The notes beneath the pieces are model-generated. The model saw only the letters and a program-made list of their open reading frames with translations, was not told the origin of the DNA and did not search any database. Positions 32,752-41,332 of a stretch of 64,000 bases of DNA are shown here, piece after piece (position 1 is the stretch's first letter; the number at the start of each line of letters is the position of its first letter). This DNA comes from Allokutzneria sp. NRRL B-24872 (GTDB taxonomy: Bacteria; Actinomycetota; Actinomycetes; Mycobacteriales; Pseudonocardiaceae), in contig NZ_MUMH01000042.1 in NCBI RefSeq assembly GCF_002155965.1, positions 53,545 through 117,544 of the forward strand, given 5' to 3'. The position numbers and the translations under genes were made by a program.

Positions 32752-34014
32752 ATGTCCGGGGTGAGCACCGAAGCACTCCGCGATGACCCCGATTTCCGGC
32801 GATACTTGCTGGCCAGGGCGATATCGGTGGGCGGCACCCTGGTCAGCGTCGTCGCACTGCCGGTGCTGACCTACCAGCTCACCGGATCGGCAGCGTGGAC
32901 GTCGGCGGTGGCCGCGACGGAGGCGTTGCCGTACCTGCTCTTCGGGCTCTTCGCGGGTGCGTTCGCGGACCGGGTGAACCGCCGCAAGCTCATGGTGGCG
33001 GCGGACCTGCTCAGCGCGGGACTGCTGGCGAGCGTGCCGATCGCGTGGGCGACGGGGACGCTCACGGCGCCGCACGTGCTCGTCGTCGCGTTCCTGACGC
33101 AGACGATGTTCGTGCTCTTCGACGCGGCGAATTTCGGTGCCCTGCCCGCACTTGTGGGCCGTGAGCGCACCACGGCGGCGTTCTCGGCGGTCTTCGGCAC
33201 GACCACGGTCGTCGAGATCGCGGTGCCACCACTGGCCGCGCTCGCGGTCACGATGATGACGCCCGCGCCGCTGATCGCGCTCGACGCGTTGACCTACGCG
33301 GCGTCCGCGTTGCTGATCAAGGCCATCGCCCATCCTCTGTCCACTTCGGACAGATCGCGGCCTCGGTCGGCGAGCGACATCCTCGTCGACGTGCGCGGTG
33401 GCCTGAAGTTCTTGTGGCAGAACAAGATCGTGCGCACGCTGACCCTCGTCGGGGCGACGCACTCCGCGCTCGGCGGCGCGTGGATCGCGATGCAGCTGCC
33501 GTGGGCGGACCGCGTGCTCGGCATCGCTCCCTCCGGCGACGCCCGGCTGGCGGTGCTGCTGAGCTGCTGGGCGGTCGGCGGGCTCATCGCCTCGCGATTG
33601 GTGCCCCGGCTCACCAGGAAGTTCGGCGCCGCCCGGCTCGCTCTGCTGGCGCTGCCGACCTCGCTCGGCGCCGGTCTGCTGGTGATCGCGACCTCGCACT
33701 GGCTGCTGGCGATCGTCGCGATCACGTTGTGGAGCACGGCTTTCACCACGGTCGTGATCAACGGGATCACCTATCGGCAGCAGGTCACCCCGGACGAGTT
33801 GCAGGGCCGCGTGAACACCACCGCGCGCATGCTGGCGTGGGGTGTCGGGCATCCGGTCGGCGCCGCGCTGGCTGGAGCCGTCGCGGTGTGGACGGACCCG
33901 CGCGTCGGACTCGCTTCGGTCGTGGCGATCCTCGCGGTCGGCGTGGTCGCGGCGTGGTGCTCACCGCTGCGCACCGCCGCTGCTGAGCGACAGCTTCAGA
34001 GCACGGCGTCGTAG
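32752..34014 (+). CDS. MFS exporter of the EntS type
   Basis: 420 residues from the ATG at 32752; a GTG at 32761 is equally possible because no Shine-Dalgarno is visible. Twelve hydrophobic segments are present. FAGAFADRVNRRKLMV is the MFS motif A between helices 2 and 3, and NGITYRQQVTPDELQGRVNTTARMLAWGVGHPVGA is typical of the MFS_3 group, which contains the enterobactin exporter EntS. It is divergent from the TOMM precursor and shares its control region, so export of the mature peptide is the likely role. Its 3' end overlaps the ABC ATPase gene by 19 bases. Confidence 0.85.
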   Translation: MSGVSTEALRDDPDFRRYLLARAISVGGTLVSVVALPVLTYQLTGSAAWTSAVAATEALPYLLFGLFAGAFADRVNRRKLMVAADLLSAGLLASVPIAWATGTLTAPHVLVVAFLTQTMFVLFDAANFGALPALVGRERTTAAFSAVFGTTTVVEIAVPPLAALAVTMMTPAPLIALDALTYAASALLIKAIAHPLSTSDRSRPRSASDILVDVRGGLKFLWQNKIVRTLTLVGATHSALGGAWIAMQLPWADRVLGIAPSGDARLAVLLSCWAVGGLIASRLVPRLTRKFGAARLALLALPTSLGAGLLVIATSHWLLAIVAITLWSTAFTTVVINGITYRQQVTPDELQGRVNTTARMLAWGVGHPVGAALAGAVAVWTDPRVGLASVVAILAVGVVAAWCSPLRTAAAERQLQSTAS

Positions 34015-34772
34015 GCGCAGGCCGGGCGGCCCGTGGTGGTGTCGTGCCAGACGCGCCCTTGGACGCCGAACACCTCGGCGAGCAGGTCTGCGTCCACGGC
34101 CTCCCCCGCCGAAGCATCGGTGTGCACGATTCCCTTGTGCAGAGCCACGATTCGGTCCGCATAGCGCGCCGCCTGCTGGAGGTCGTGCAGAACGCTCACC
34201 ACCGTGAGCCCGCGCTCGCGCTGGAGACCGGCGATCAGCTCCAGGACTTCGAGCTGGTGGCGGACGTCGAGGTACGTCGTCGGCTCGTCGAGCAGCAGCA
34301 CGGGCGCGTCCTGGGCGAGCGCCAGGGCGAGGCGGACGCGCTGCCGCTCGCCGCCGGAGAGGTGGTCGACCGCGGTGTCCGCGTAGGGCTCGACACCCGT
34401 TGCGGCCAAAGCTGATCGGACTTGGTCGTCGTCACCGGTCCTGAGCATTCCCAACGGCCCTCGCACGGCGTAGCGGCCTTGGCGGACGAGCTGGCGCACC
34501 GTCATGCCTGGTACGGCGGGCATCGCCTGCGGCAGGGTTGCGACTTGGCGCGCGATCTCCCTGCGAGACAGGGACTCCAGAGCTTTATTGGCGATGTGGA
34601 TCGTCCCGGCGTCGGGCTTGTGCAATCCCGCGATCACGCGCAGCAAAGTGCTCTTGCCGCAGCCGTTGCGGCCGACGAGCGCGACCCACTCCCCCTCGCT
34701 CACATTCAAGTCCACTGTGGACAGAACGGCGCGCTGGCCGAACGTGACGGTCACACCGGAGGCGGTGATCAC
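33996..34772 (-). CDS. FecE-type ABC importer ATPase
   Basis: 258 residues from a GTG overlapping the permease stop (GTGA). Walker A GRNGCGKST, Q-loop LPQAMPAVPGMTV, signature LSGGERQRVRLALALAQ, Walker B VLLLDEPTTYLD and switch histidine VLHDLQQAARYAD are all present. GLHKPDAGTIHI and the C-terminal region match siderophore/haem/B12 importers. It is the last gene of the importer operon. Confidence 0.92.
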   Translation of the reverse strand: MITASGVTVTFGQRAVLSTVDLNVSEGEWVALVGRNGCGKSTLLRVIAGLHKPDAGTIHIANKALESLSRREIARQVATLPQAMPAVPGMTVRQLVRQGRYAVRGPLGMLRTGDDDQVRSALAATGVEPYADTAVDHLSGGERQRVRLALALAQDAPVLLLDEPTTYLDVRHQLEVLELIAGLQRERGLTVVSVLHDLQQAARYADRIVALHKGIVHTDASAGEAVDADLLAEVFGVQGRVWHDTTTGRPACAYDAVL

Positions 34773-35779
34773 CGCGAACCCCCTTCTACCTGTGCTCTGG
34801 ACGCGCGCCGGGCCACCACGACGAGCACGACCGCTCCGAGGAGCGCGGTCACGGCGCCGGTCGGGATGCCGATGCGCTGCGAGCCGGACGACGGCATGAG
34901 CGCGGTGAGCGCTTGGGCGACGAAATCGGCTCCGGCCACACAGGCCGCTCCGGCGAGCGCGGATGCCGGGAGCAGCCAACGGTGTTCTGCACCAAGGACT
35001 CTGCGAACCGCGTGCGGCGCGAGCAGCCCCACGAACGACACCGTGCCCGCCGCCGCGACTGCCGCAGCCGTTGCCAGCACTGCTGCACCGAGGGCGGTCA
35101 GGCGCCACGGCACCACCGCGAGGCCGACCGTGCGGGCGTGGTCGTCGTCCACTGCAAGGAGATCGAGTGCTGGGGACAGCACGACGGCTGCCAGCACCAC
35201 GACGAGCAGCCAGGGCCACAAGCCGTTCCAGTGCTCCCACGTGCGACCGGACAACGAGCCGACGAGCCAGCGCGCGGCGGCTCCAGCGAGCTGCGGGCGG
35301 GCCGTGAGCAGGACCAGCGACGCACCCGCGAGGACCGCCGAGACGAGCACTCCGAGCACCGCGAGCCGCAGCGGATCGGACTTCGCCGCGATCAGCCACA
35401 ACGAAGCCCCACCGAGCACTCCGCCGAGCACCGCCGCGATCGTCAGGCTCTCCGGCTGATCGGCGATGCCCAGGAACACCGTGCCCGCCACCGCGCCAAG
35501 GACCGCGCCCGAGCCGACGCCGGTCACTTCCGGGGAGGCCAACGGATTGCGCAGCACCGCTTGCAGGATCGTGCCCGCGAGGCCGAGCGCCGCGCCGACG
35601 CCGAGACCCACGAGCACGCGCGGCACTCGGAGCTCGATCAGCACGCCGCGCGTCAGCTCATCGCCTCCGCCGAAGATCGCCGCGAGGGTGTCCGCCGGGG
35701 AGACCGTCGAGCCGACGAGCAACGCCGCGCACGCCGCCAGCACCACCAGCGCTGGCAGGACGATCAGGGTGAACCTCAT
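34769..35779 (-). CDS. FecCD-family ABC permease (second)
   Basis: 336 residues, ATG overlapping the previous permease stop (ATGA). About ten membrane segments. LRVPRVLVGLGVGAALGLAGTILQAVLRNPLASPEVTGVGSGA is the FecCD signature, and the coupling loop region is VSFVGLLAPHAVRRVLGAEHR. It forms the transmembrane pore with the upstream permease. Confidence 0.92.
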   Translation of the reverse strand: MRFTLIVLPALVVLAACAALLVGSTVSPADTLAAIFGGGDELTRGVLIELRVPRVLVGLGVGAALGLAGTILQAVLRNPLASPEVTGVGSGAVLGAVAGTVFLGIADQPESLTIAAVLGGVLGGASLWLIAAKSDPLRLAVLGVLVSAVLAGASLVLLTARPQLAGAAARWLVGSLSGRTWEHWNGLWPWLLVVVLAAVVLSPALDLLAVDDDHARTVGLAVVPWRLTALGAAVLATAAAVAAAGTVSFVGLLAPHAVRRVLGAEHRWLLPASALAGAACVAGADFVAQALTALMPSSGSQRIGIPTGAVTALLGAVVLVVVARRASRAQVEGGSR

Positions 35780-36747
35780 GCCACCTCTCCTCGTCGGCGG
35801 ATCAGCAGCGCCGCCAGCACGATCGCGACGAGCGCGGTGAGGCCGCCGACCGGGAGCTCCACGGGGTAGAGCACTGTGCGCGCCGCCAGGTCCGCCACCA
35901 CCACGAGCAGCGCTCCGAACAGCGCGGACCACGCCATCCACGCGCGCGGATCGGCGTTCGGGCGGAGCCTGCGGGCGAGGTGCGGGCCGAGGAAGCCCAC
36001 CCACGCGATCGGCCCAGAAGGTGCCACCGCGATGGCCACGAGGGCGCTCGCGACCACGAGCACGATCAGGCGCGCGCGGTCGGCTCGGACGCCGAGCGCC
36101 GAGGCGGTCTCGTCGCCGAGCCGGAGGACTCCGAGCAGCGGCACGCACAGCAAGGCCAAGGGCAGCAAGGCGATCAGGCCCGGCGCGGAGATCGCGACCG
36201 ACTCCCACGAGGTGCCGGTGAGCGAGCCGAGGAGGTAGCGGAACAGCACGCCCTGCTCGCGGGAGTCGGAGAGCGAGACCGCCGTGAGCAGCAACGCCTG
36301 CATCGCCGCGTTCACCGCCGCGCCGACCAGCAGCACTGCCGCCGGGCCGACCGCGCGCCTCGCCGCGAGCAGCGTGATGAGTCCGCCCACCACCGCTCCG
36401 ATCAGCGCGGGCACCAGTGGCGCTCCCGGGATCGGCAGCGCCCACACCACGCAGACGCCGACCAGGACCGCCGCTCCGCTGGAGACTCCGAGGAGTTCCG
36501 GCACCGCGAGCGGATTGCGCAGCGACTCCTGGAGGAGCAGGCCCGCCACCGCGAGCGCCGCGCCCACGAGCAGGCCGAGCACCAGGCGCGGGGCTCGGAG
36601 CAGCACCACGACCGCGTGTTCGAGGTCCGTCTCGCCGACGAAGGCGGCGGGCAGCCGGTTCACGCCGACGAGCGGAGTGCCGAGGCAGAGCGCGGCCACG
36701 CACACCACGAGCAGGGCGAGCGCGGCCACGAGAACGCTTCTCTTCAT
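35776..36747 (-). CDS. FecCD-family ABC permease (first)
   Basis: 323 residues. RAPRLVLGLLVGAALAVAGLLLQESLRNPLAVPELLGVSSGA and IAWVGFLGPHLARRLRPNADPR are the family signatures. It is separated from the upstream binding-protein gene by 210 bases containing the second 30-bp-period repeat array, which may reduce read-through. Confidence 0.92.
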   Translation of the reverse strand: MKRSVLVAALALLVVCVAALCLGTPLVGVNRLPAAFVGETDLEHAVVVLLRAPRLVLGLLVGAALAVAGLLLQESLRNPLAVPELLGVSSGAAVLVGVCVVWALPIPGAPLVPALIGAVVGGLITLLAARRAVGPAAVLLVGAAVNAAMQALLLTAVSLSDSREQGVLFRYLLGSLTGTSWESVAISAPGLIALLPLALLCVPLLGVLRLGDETASALGVRADRARLIVLVVASALVAIAVAPSGPIAWVGFLGPHLARRLRPNADPRAWMAWSALFGALLVVVADLAARTVLYPVELPVGGLTALVAIVLAALLIRRRGEVA

Positions 36748-36790
36748 GCGGTGGCGAACCGTCCGTAGCTGGTCAGCGGGGCTTAAGCCC

Positions 36791-36925
36791 TGAATGACTC
36801 ATTCAGTCCGCTCAACCACCTCAATGACTCGTTCAGTCCGTTGAACCACATGAACGAGTCATTCAGTGCGTTGGAGTTGCTGAAAGAGTCATTGAGGACG
36901 CTCAACCACCTCAACGAGTCATTCA
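36791..36925. repeat. 30-bp-period palindromic repeat array 2
   Basis: Five 15-bp near-palindromes starting at 36791, 36821, 36851, 36881 and 36911, exactly 30 bases apart. Examples are TGAATGACTCATTCA and TGAACGAGTCATTCA. The 15-base spacers are related (for example GTCCGCTCAACCACC). It sits inside what looks like one operon, between the binding protein and permease genes. Confidence 0.88.
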
Positions 36926-36957
36926 GGGGTTAAGCGGCGCGAGCGGGGGTTGGGGGG

Positions 36958-37947
36958 TCAGGGGGTTGTGGAGAGGAGGGACTGGGATTCGTCGATGATC
37001 AAGGAGAGTGAGCGGGTGCCTCGGCCGGAGCCCCACGGCTTGGGGGCGACCTCGTGGACGCGGCCGGACTTGACGGCGGGGATCTGCGCCCAGACGGGGT
37101 TGGCGGCGAGCTGCTCGGAGAGCTTCTTGTCGGTGCCGAAGAGCAGCGAGTAGACGAAGACGACGTCTGGTCGTTTGGCCAGGATCTCCTCGACGCTGAA
37201 GGTGCTGGCGGTCTCGGCGTTGGTGCCCTTGGCGGTCCAGGGATAGGTGTAGAGCGTGCCGAGGAGCTTGCCGACGAGCGAGTCGGTGGTGTCGACGCCG
37301 ATGGAGTCGGCGCTGCCGTACATGAGCAGCACGGTCTTCCTGTCGTTGCCCTTGTCGCGGCTGGCCTTGACGGCGCTCGCGAGCTTCGCGCGGAAGCGGG
37401 TCTCGGCGTCGGTGGCCTCCTTGACGCGTCCCGTCAACGAGCCGAGGGCGCGCAGGTAGCCGACGGAGTCCTTCCAGTCCCTGGGGTCGACCGTCCACAG
37501 TGGAGCATTGAACTTGGCGAGGGCCTGGCGCAGCTGGTCGTGCACGCCGGACAGGCCGATCACCAGATCGGGGCGCAGCCCGGCGATGGCCTCGACGTCC
37601 TCGGAGCCGAAGCTGCCGGGCACGACGGGAACGGCGCGCCCCTCCTGGCCGAGCAGCGCGGGGTGGACGAGCAGCGCGGCGTTGCTGGTCCCGGCGGGCT
37701 TGAGGCCGAGTTCGGTCAGGGCGTCATCGCACAGGCCGGTCAGGCAGACCACCCGAGCAGGCGCCTGGGGCAGCGTGATCCGGGTGCCACGGGGGTCGGT
37801 GATGTCGAGCGCGGGCGACAGGGGCTCGACGCGGGTGTCGACCTGCGCGGCTCCCCCTTGTGCGGCAGGGGTTTGCGCGGGAGCGGAGGTGCACGCGGCC
37901 AGCGCGAGCACGGCGAGTAACGCGAGCGGGGCGCGCGGGCTGCGCAC
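36958..37947 (-). CDS. Siderophore-type ABC substrate-binding lipoprotein
   Basis: 329 residues from the GTG at 37947, with GGAGGTG six bases upstream. A longer frame would start inside the Zur-like box and is rejected. Lipobox LAACTS near residue 20. The FecB/BtuF helical-backbone fold is indicated by TLPQAPARVVCLTGLCDDALTELGL, IAGLRPDLVIGLSGVHDQL, the long linker helix, and RPDVVFVYSLLFG. It should capture a metallophore complex outside the membrane and deliver it to the FecCD permeases. Confidence 0.88.
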   Translation of the reverse strand: MRSPRAPLALLAVLALAACTSAPAQTPAAQGGAAQVDTRVEPLSPALDITDPRGTRITLPQAPARVVCLTGLCDDALTELGLKPAGTSNAALLVHPALLGQEGRAVPVVPGSFGSEDVEAIAGLRPDLVIGLSGVHDQLRQALAKFNAPLWTVDPRDWKDSVGYLRALGSLTGRVKEATDAETRFRAKLASAVKASRDKGNDRKTVLLMYGSADSIGVDTTDSLVGKLLGTLYTYPWTAKGTNAETASTFSVEEILAKRPDVVFVYSLLFGTDKKLSEQLAANPVWAQIPAVKSGRVHEVAPKPWGSGRGTRSLSLIIDESQSLLSTTP

Positions 37948-37985
37948 GGGGACACCTCCGGGGTCGGCCACGAGGACACCGAAGA

Positions 37986-38000
37986 CGATAACGGTTTTCA
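37986..38000. promoter_or_regulatory. Zur-box-like operator before the binding-protein gene
   Basis: On the minus strand TGAAAACCGTTATCG, 10 of 15 matches to the recalled Zur consensus and 17 of 21 to the extended site before aztD. It lies about 40 bases upstream of the GTG. Confidence 0.55.
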
Positions 38001-38091
38001 AAAGCGGCTGTCGAGCGTCGTTATCGAGGCATTACCAGCCGAAGCACAGGGCCAACCGGGGGCCGCTCGGCACGCCGGTACGCTCGTCCGC

Positions 38092-38955
38092 GTGTCCACC
38101 AGCACCATTGACGAGCACGCCGCCCCCCCTGCGCACACCCACCGCACCTGGGGCAAGGCCTTCGACGACCTGAGTCGTGGATGGCAGCAGAAGGAACTGT
38201 GGGGCCACCTGGGCTGGCAGGACATCAAGCAGCGATACCGCCGCTCGGTGCTCGGTCCGATCTGGATCACGCTCAGCATGGCGGTCACCGCGACCGGACT
38301 CGGGCTGCTGTACTCGCAGCTGTTCGACGCCAAGATCCACAACTTCCTGCCGTACGTCACCGTCGGCTTCATCGTGTGGAACTTCATCGCGGGCTGCGTC
38401 AACGAGGGCGCCGAGGTCTTCATCTCCAACGAGGGCCTGATCAAGTTCCTGCCGTCGCCGCTGTCGGTGCACGTCTACCGGCTGGTCTGGCGGCAGGTGC
38501 TGTTCTTCGTGCACAACCTGCTCGTCTGGGTCGCGATGCTGGCGATCTTCCCGCCGGACGGCGTGACGGCGCACTGGAAGTTCACCATGCTGATGGCGAT
38601 CCCGGCGTTCTTCATCCTGGCGCTCAACGGCCTCTGGGTGGCGTTCCTGACCGGCGTGATCTCCACCCGCTTCCGGGACATCCCGCCGATCATCGGCAGC
38701 GTCATGCAGCTGCTGTTCTTCGGGACGCCGATCGTCTGGGAGCTGTCGACCCTGAGCAACCGCACGAACATCGGCAAGGACGTGCTGGAGCTGAACCCGT
38801 TCCTGCACTTCGTGGAGATGCTCCGCCAGCCCATGCTGGGCAGGGACATCATCTGGCACCACTGGGTGGTCGCCGGGATCATCACCGTCGTCGGCTGGGC
38901 GTTGGCACTGCTGTTCATGCGCAACTACCGTGCCCGCGTGTCCTACTGGGTCTGA
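38092..38955 (+). CDS. wzm: Galactan exporter permease (Wzm)
   Basis: 287 residues, GTG start. An ABC-2 type permease with six membrane segments: WQDIKQRYRRSVLGPIWITLSMAV, NFLPYVTVGFIVWNFIAGC, and ISTRFRDIPPIIGSVMQLLFFGTPIVW. This matches the O-antigen/galactan exporters such as Rv3783. It should flip the lipid-linked galactan across the membrane. It is the first gene of wzm-wzt-glfT1. Confidence 0.92.
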   Translation: MSTSTIDEHAAPPAHTHRTWGKAFDDLSRGWQQKELWGHLGWQDIKQRYRRSVLGPIWITLSMAVTATGLGLLYSQLFDAKIHNFLPYVTVGFIVWNFIAGCVNEGAEVFISNEGLIKFLPSPLSVHVYRLVWRQVLFFVHNLLVWVAMLAIFPPDGVTAHWKFTMLMAIPAFFILALNGLWVAFLTGVISTRFRDIPPIIGSVMQLLFFGTPIVWELSTLSNRTNIGKDVLELNPFLHFVEMLRQPMLGRDIIWHHWVVAGIITVVGWALALLFMRNYRARVSYWV

Positions 38956-38971
38956 GTGAGGCCGAAAACCA

Positions 38972-39763
38972 ATGGTCAGCATTGACGTGTGGAACGCTTC
39001 CGTCGAGTTCCCGATCTTCGACGCGAAGACCCGCTCCCTGAAGAAGGCCGTGCTCGGCAAGGCCGGCGGCAAGATCGGCACCGACCAGAAGGTGCCCGTC
39101 ATCGAGGCGCTGCGGGACATCAACCTGTCCATCCAGCACGGTGACCGGATCGGTCTGGTCGGGCACAACGGCGCGGGCAAGTCCACGCTGCTGCGGCTGC
39201 TCTCCGGCATCTACGAGCCGACGCGCGGCAACGCTCGCATCATCGGCAGGGTCGCGCCGGTCTTCGACCTCGGCGTCGGCATGGACCCGGAGATCTCCGG
39301 CTACGAGAACATCATGATCCGCGGCCTGTTCCTCGGGATGAGCCGCAGGGAGATGCTCAAGCGGGTCGACGACATCGCCGAGTTCAGCGAGCTCGGCAAC
39401 TACCTGTCGATGCCGCTGCGCACCTACTCCACCGGTATGCGGGTGCGCCTCGCCCTCGGCGTGGTGACCTCGATCGACCCGGAGATCCTGCTGCTGGACG
39501 AGGGCATCGGCGCCGTCGACGCGGCGTTCATGGCCAAGGCGCGGGACCGGCTCAACGACCTGGTCAAGCGCTCGGGCCTGCTGGTCTTCGCCAGCCACTC
39601 CGACGAGTTCCTGATGGAGCTGTGCAACTCGGTGATCTGGATGGACCACGGCCAGATCAAGATGCAGGGCGGCCTGCGCGAGGTGCTCACCGAGTACAAG
39701 GGCCGCGACCCGTTCGAGAACCTCCCCCAGCACGTTCTGGAAAGGATCGGCGAGAGCCGATGA
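38972..39763 (+). CDS. wzt: Galactan exporter ATPase (Wzt)
   Basis: 263 residues. Walker A GHNGAGKSTLL, a signature of the polysaccharide-exporter type (YSTGMRVRLALGVV), Walker B EILLLDEGIGAVDAAF and switch FASHSDEF. PVFDLGVGMDPEISGYENI is typical of Wzt-type ATPases. There is no C-terminal carbohydrate-binding domain. It matches Rv3781 in role and context. Confidence 0.93.
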   Translation: MVSIDVWNASVEFPIFDAKTRSLKKAVLGKAGGKIGTDQKVPVIEALRDINLSIQHGDRIGLVGHNGAGKSTLLRLLSGIYEPTRGNARIIGRVAPVFDLGVGMDPEISGYENIMIRGLFLGMSRREMLKRVDDIAEFSELGNYLSMPLRTYSTGMRVRLALGVVTSIDPEILLLDEGIGAVDAAFMAKARDRLNDLVKRSGLLVFASHSDEFLMELCNSVIWMDHGQIKMQGGLREVLTEYKGRDPFENLPQHVLERIGESR

Positions 39764-40695
39764 GCAACCAGACCACCCCCGAGAACCCGCCAGCGCTGCC
39801 GGCGGGGGCGGTCGTCGCCGTCATCGTCACCTGTCGCAGGCGTGAGCTGCTGACGGAGTCGCTGAAGGTGATGGCGTCGCAGACGCGACAGCCCGACCAC
39901 CTGATCGTCGTCGACAACGGCCCGGACCAGCCGGTCAAGGACGTCGTCGACAACTGCCCGCTGAACACCACCTACCTGCTGTCCAAGCGCAACCTGGGCG
40001 GCGCGGGCGGGTTCGCGCTCGGCATGCTGCACGCGCTCGCGCTGGGCGCGGAGTGGGTGTGGCTGGCCGACGACGACGGCAGGCCCGCCGACGACTCCGT
40101 GCTGGAGGTGCTGCTGGAGGAGGCCGACAAGCGCAAGCTCGCGGCCGTCTCCCCGGTGGTGGTCAACATCAACCACCCGGACAAGCTCGCCTTCCCGCTG
40201 CGCCGCGGTCTGACCTGGAAGCGCCAGCGCGAGGAGCTGTCCTCCGAGGAGAGCCCGGACTTCCTGCCCGGTATCGCCTCCTTCTTCAACGGCGCGCTGT
40301 TCCGGGCCTCCACCCTGGACGTCATCGGCGTTCCGGACTACCGGCTGTTCGTGCGCGGCGACGAGGTGGAGATCCACCGCAGGATCGTGCGCACCGGGCT
40401 GCGCTTCGGCACCACGCTGCGGGTCGCCTACGCCCACCCGGACGGCTCCGACGAGTTCAAGCCGATGCTCGGCGGGCGCTTCCACGCGCAGGACCCCGGC
40501 GACTCGATCAAGCGCTACTACACCTACCGCAACCGCGGATACCTGTTGGCGCAGCCGGGAATGCGCAAGCTCGGGATGCTGGAGGTGGCCCGCTTCGGGC
40601 TGTACTTCCTCGCCCAGCGCAAGGACCCGAAGGCGTTCGTGGAATGGGCGAAGCTGGTCAACCAGGGCCGCTCGGAGAAGTTCTTCCGCCGCTGA
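39760..40695 (+). CDS. glfT1: Galactofuranosyltransferase GlfT1
   Basis: 311 residues, ATG overlapping the wzt stop (ATGA). A GT2-family transferase: VAVIVTCRRRELLTESL, the DxD-type metal site VWLADDDGRPADD, FLPGIASFFNGALFRAS and VRGDEVEIHRRIVRTG. GlfT1 adds the first galactofuranose residues to the rhamnose linker on the cytoplasmic face. Length and order match Rv3782. Confidence 0.92.
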   Translation: MSNQTTPENPPALPAGAVVAVIVTCRRRELLTESLKVMASQTRQPDHLIVVDNGPDQPVKDVVDNCPLNTTYLLSKRNLGGAGGFALGMLHALALGAEWVWLADDDGRPADDSVLEVLLEEADKRKLAAVSPVVVNINHPDKLAFPLRRGLTWKRQREELSSEESPDFLPGIASFFNGALFRASTLDVIGVPDYRLFVRGDEVEIHRRIVRTGLRFGTTLRVAYAHPDGSDEFKPMLGGRFHAQDPGDSIKRYYTYRNRGYLLAQPGMRKLGMLEVARFGLYFLAQRKDPKAFVEWAKLVNQGRSEKFFRR

Positions 40696-40714
40696 GCGGC
40701 GCTGATGATCACCT

Positions 40715-40748
40715 GGTTCGCCGTCAGCTGATCCGCTGACGGCGAACC
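40715..40748. terminator. Terminator after glfT1
   Basis: A perfect 14-bp stem GGTTCGCCGTCAGC/GCTGACGGCGAACC with a 6-base loop. It lacks a strong T-tract but ends the wzm-wzt-glfT1 run. Confidence 0.65.
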
Positions 40749-40788
40749 CGTCTTGCCGCGCGCGTTCCCGCGCTGGTGTCGTGAAGGC

Positions 40789-41052
40789 ATGAGCGACAAG
40801 AAGACCCTCGTGCTGCACCTGTCCGGCGTTCCCAGCCCGCTGCTGTTCGCGGTCAGCGACGACACCGCGACGGAGCTGACCGGCTCCCTCGTCGAGCTCG
40901 TCCGCTCCGGCTCGACCAGCGCGGTGCGCTGCGCGGACGGCTCCGACGTCGTCGTGGACTTCGGCAAGGTCGTCACCGCGCACATCGGGGCGCTGCCCAC
41001 GGTCGGCGAGGTCCACGGCGCACCCGGCAGGCGCATGCGCGGCCTCTCCTGA
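40789..41052 (+). CDS. Small conserved-looking protein of unknown function
   Basis: 87 residues from the ATG at 40789 with GAAGG upstream. It reads as beta strands and one helix (KKTLVLHLSGVPSPLLFAVS, DTATELTGSLVELVRSG, VRCADGSDVVVDFGKVVTAHIG). No membrane segment or signal peptide. No family is recognised. It sits between galactan and arabinan genes but nothing ties it to them. Confidence 0.6.
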   Translation: MSDKKTLVLHLSGVPSPLLFAVSDDTATELTGSLVELVRSGSTSAVRCADGSDVVVDFGKVVTAHIGALPTVGEVHGAPGRRMRGLS

Positions 41053-41332
41053 CCTCCGTCCACATTCCGGGACCGGAGCTTCGCGCTGTGCCCGCCGCCA
41101 GCCGGTCGGCGTCGGTCGACCGGTGCAGCGGCCTGCCCCGCACCAGGCCCAGCGGCCGCCGTCAGAGCGCCGGGAAACCGCTTGTAACCATTTTTCTCGA
41201 CGTTAAACATCGACTTCCTACTTAACCGATTAAGGTTGCGGTGCTTTCGACATCTTCACACCGAGTGGAAAGCCTGCGCCGTTCGGGGTTACATGATTGC
41301 GGACCGCATGCGACCGCGATCGGGGTTTCCCC

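Noticed and set aside
36791..36925. CRISPR-like regular array
   Set aside because: Repeats are 15-bp palindromes with conserved, not unique, spacers of 15 bp, and no cas genes are in the window.
37948..38001. Longer start for the substrate-binding protein at 38001
   Set aside because: It would translate through the Zur-like operator and bury the lipobox; the GTG at 37947 has a good ribosome-binding site and a proper lipoprotein signal.
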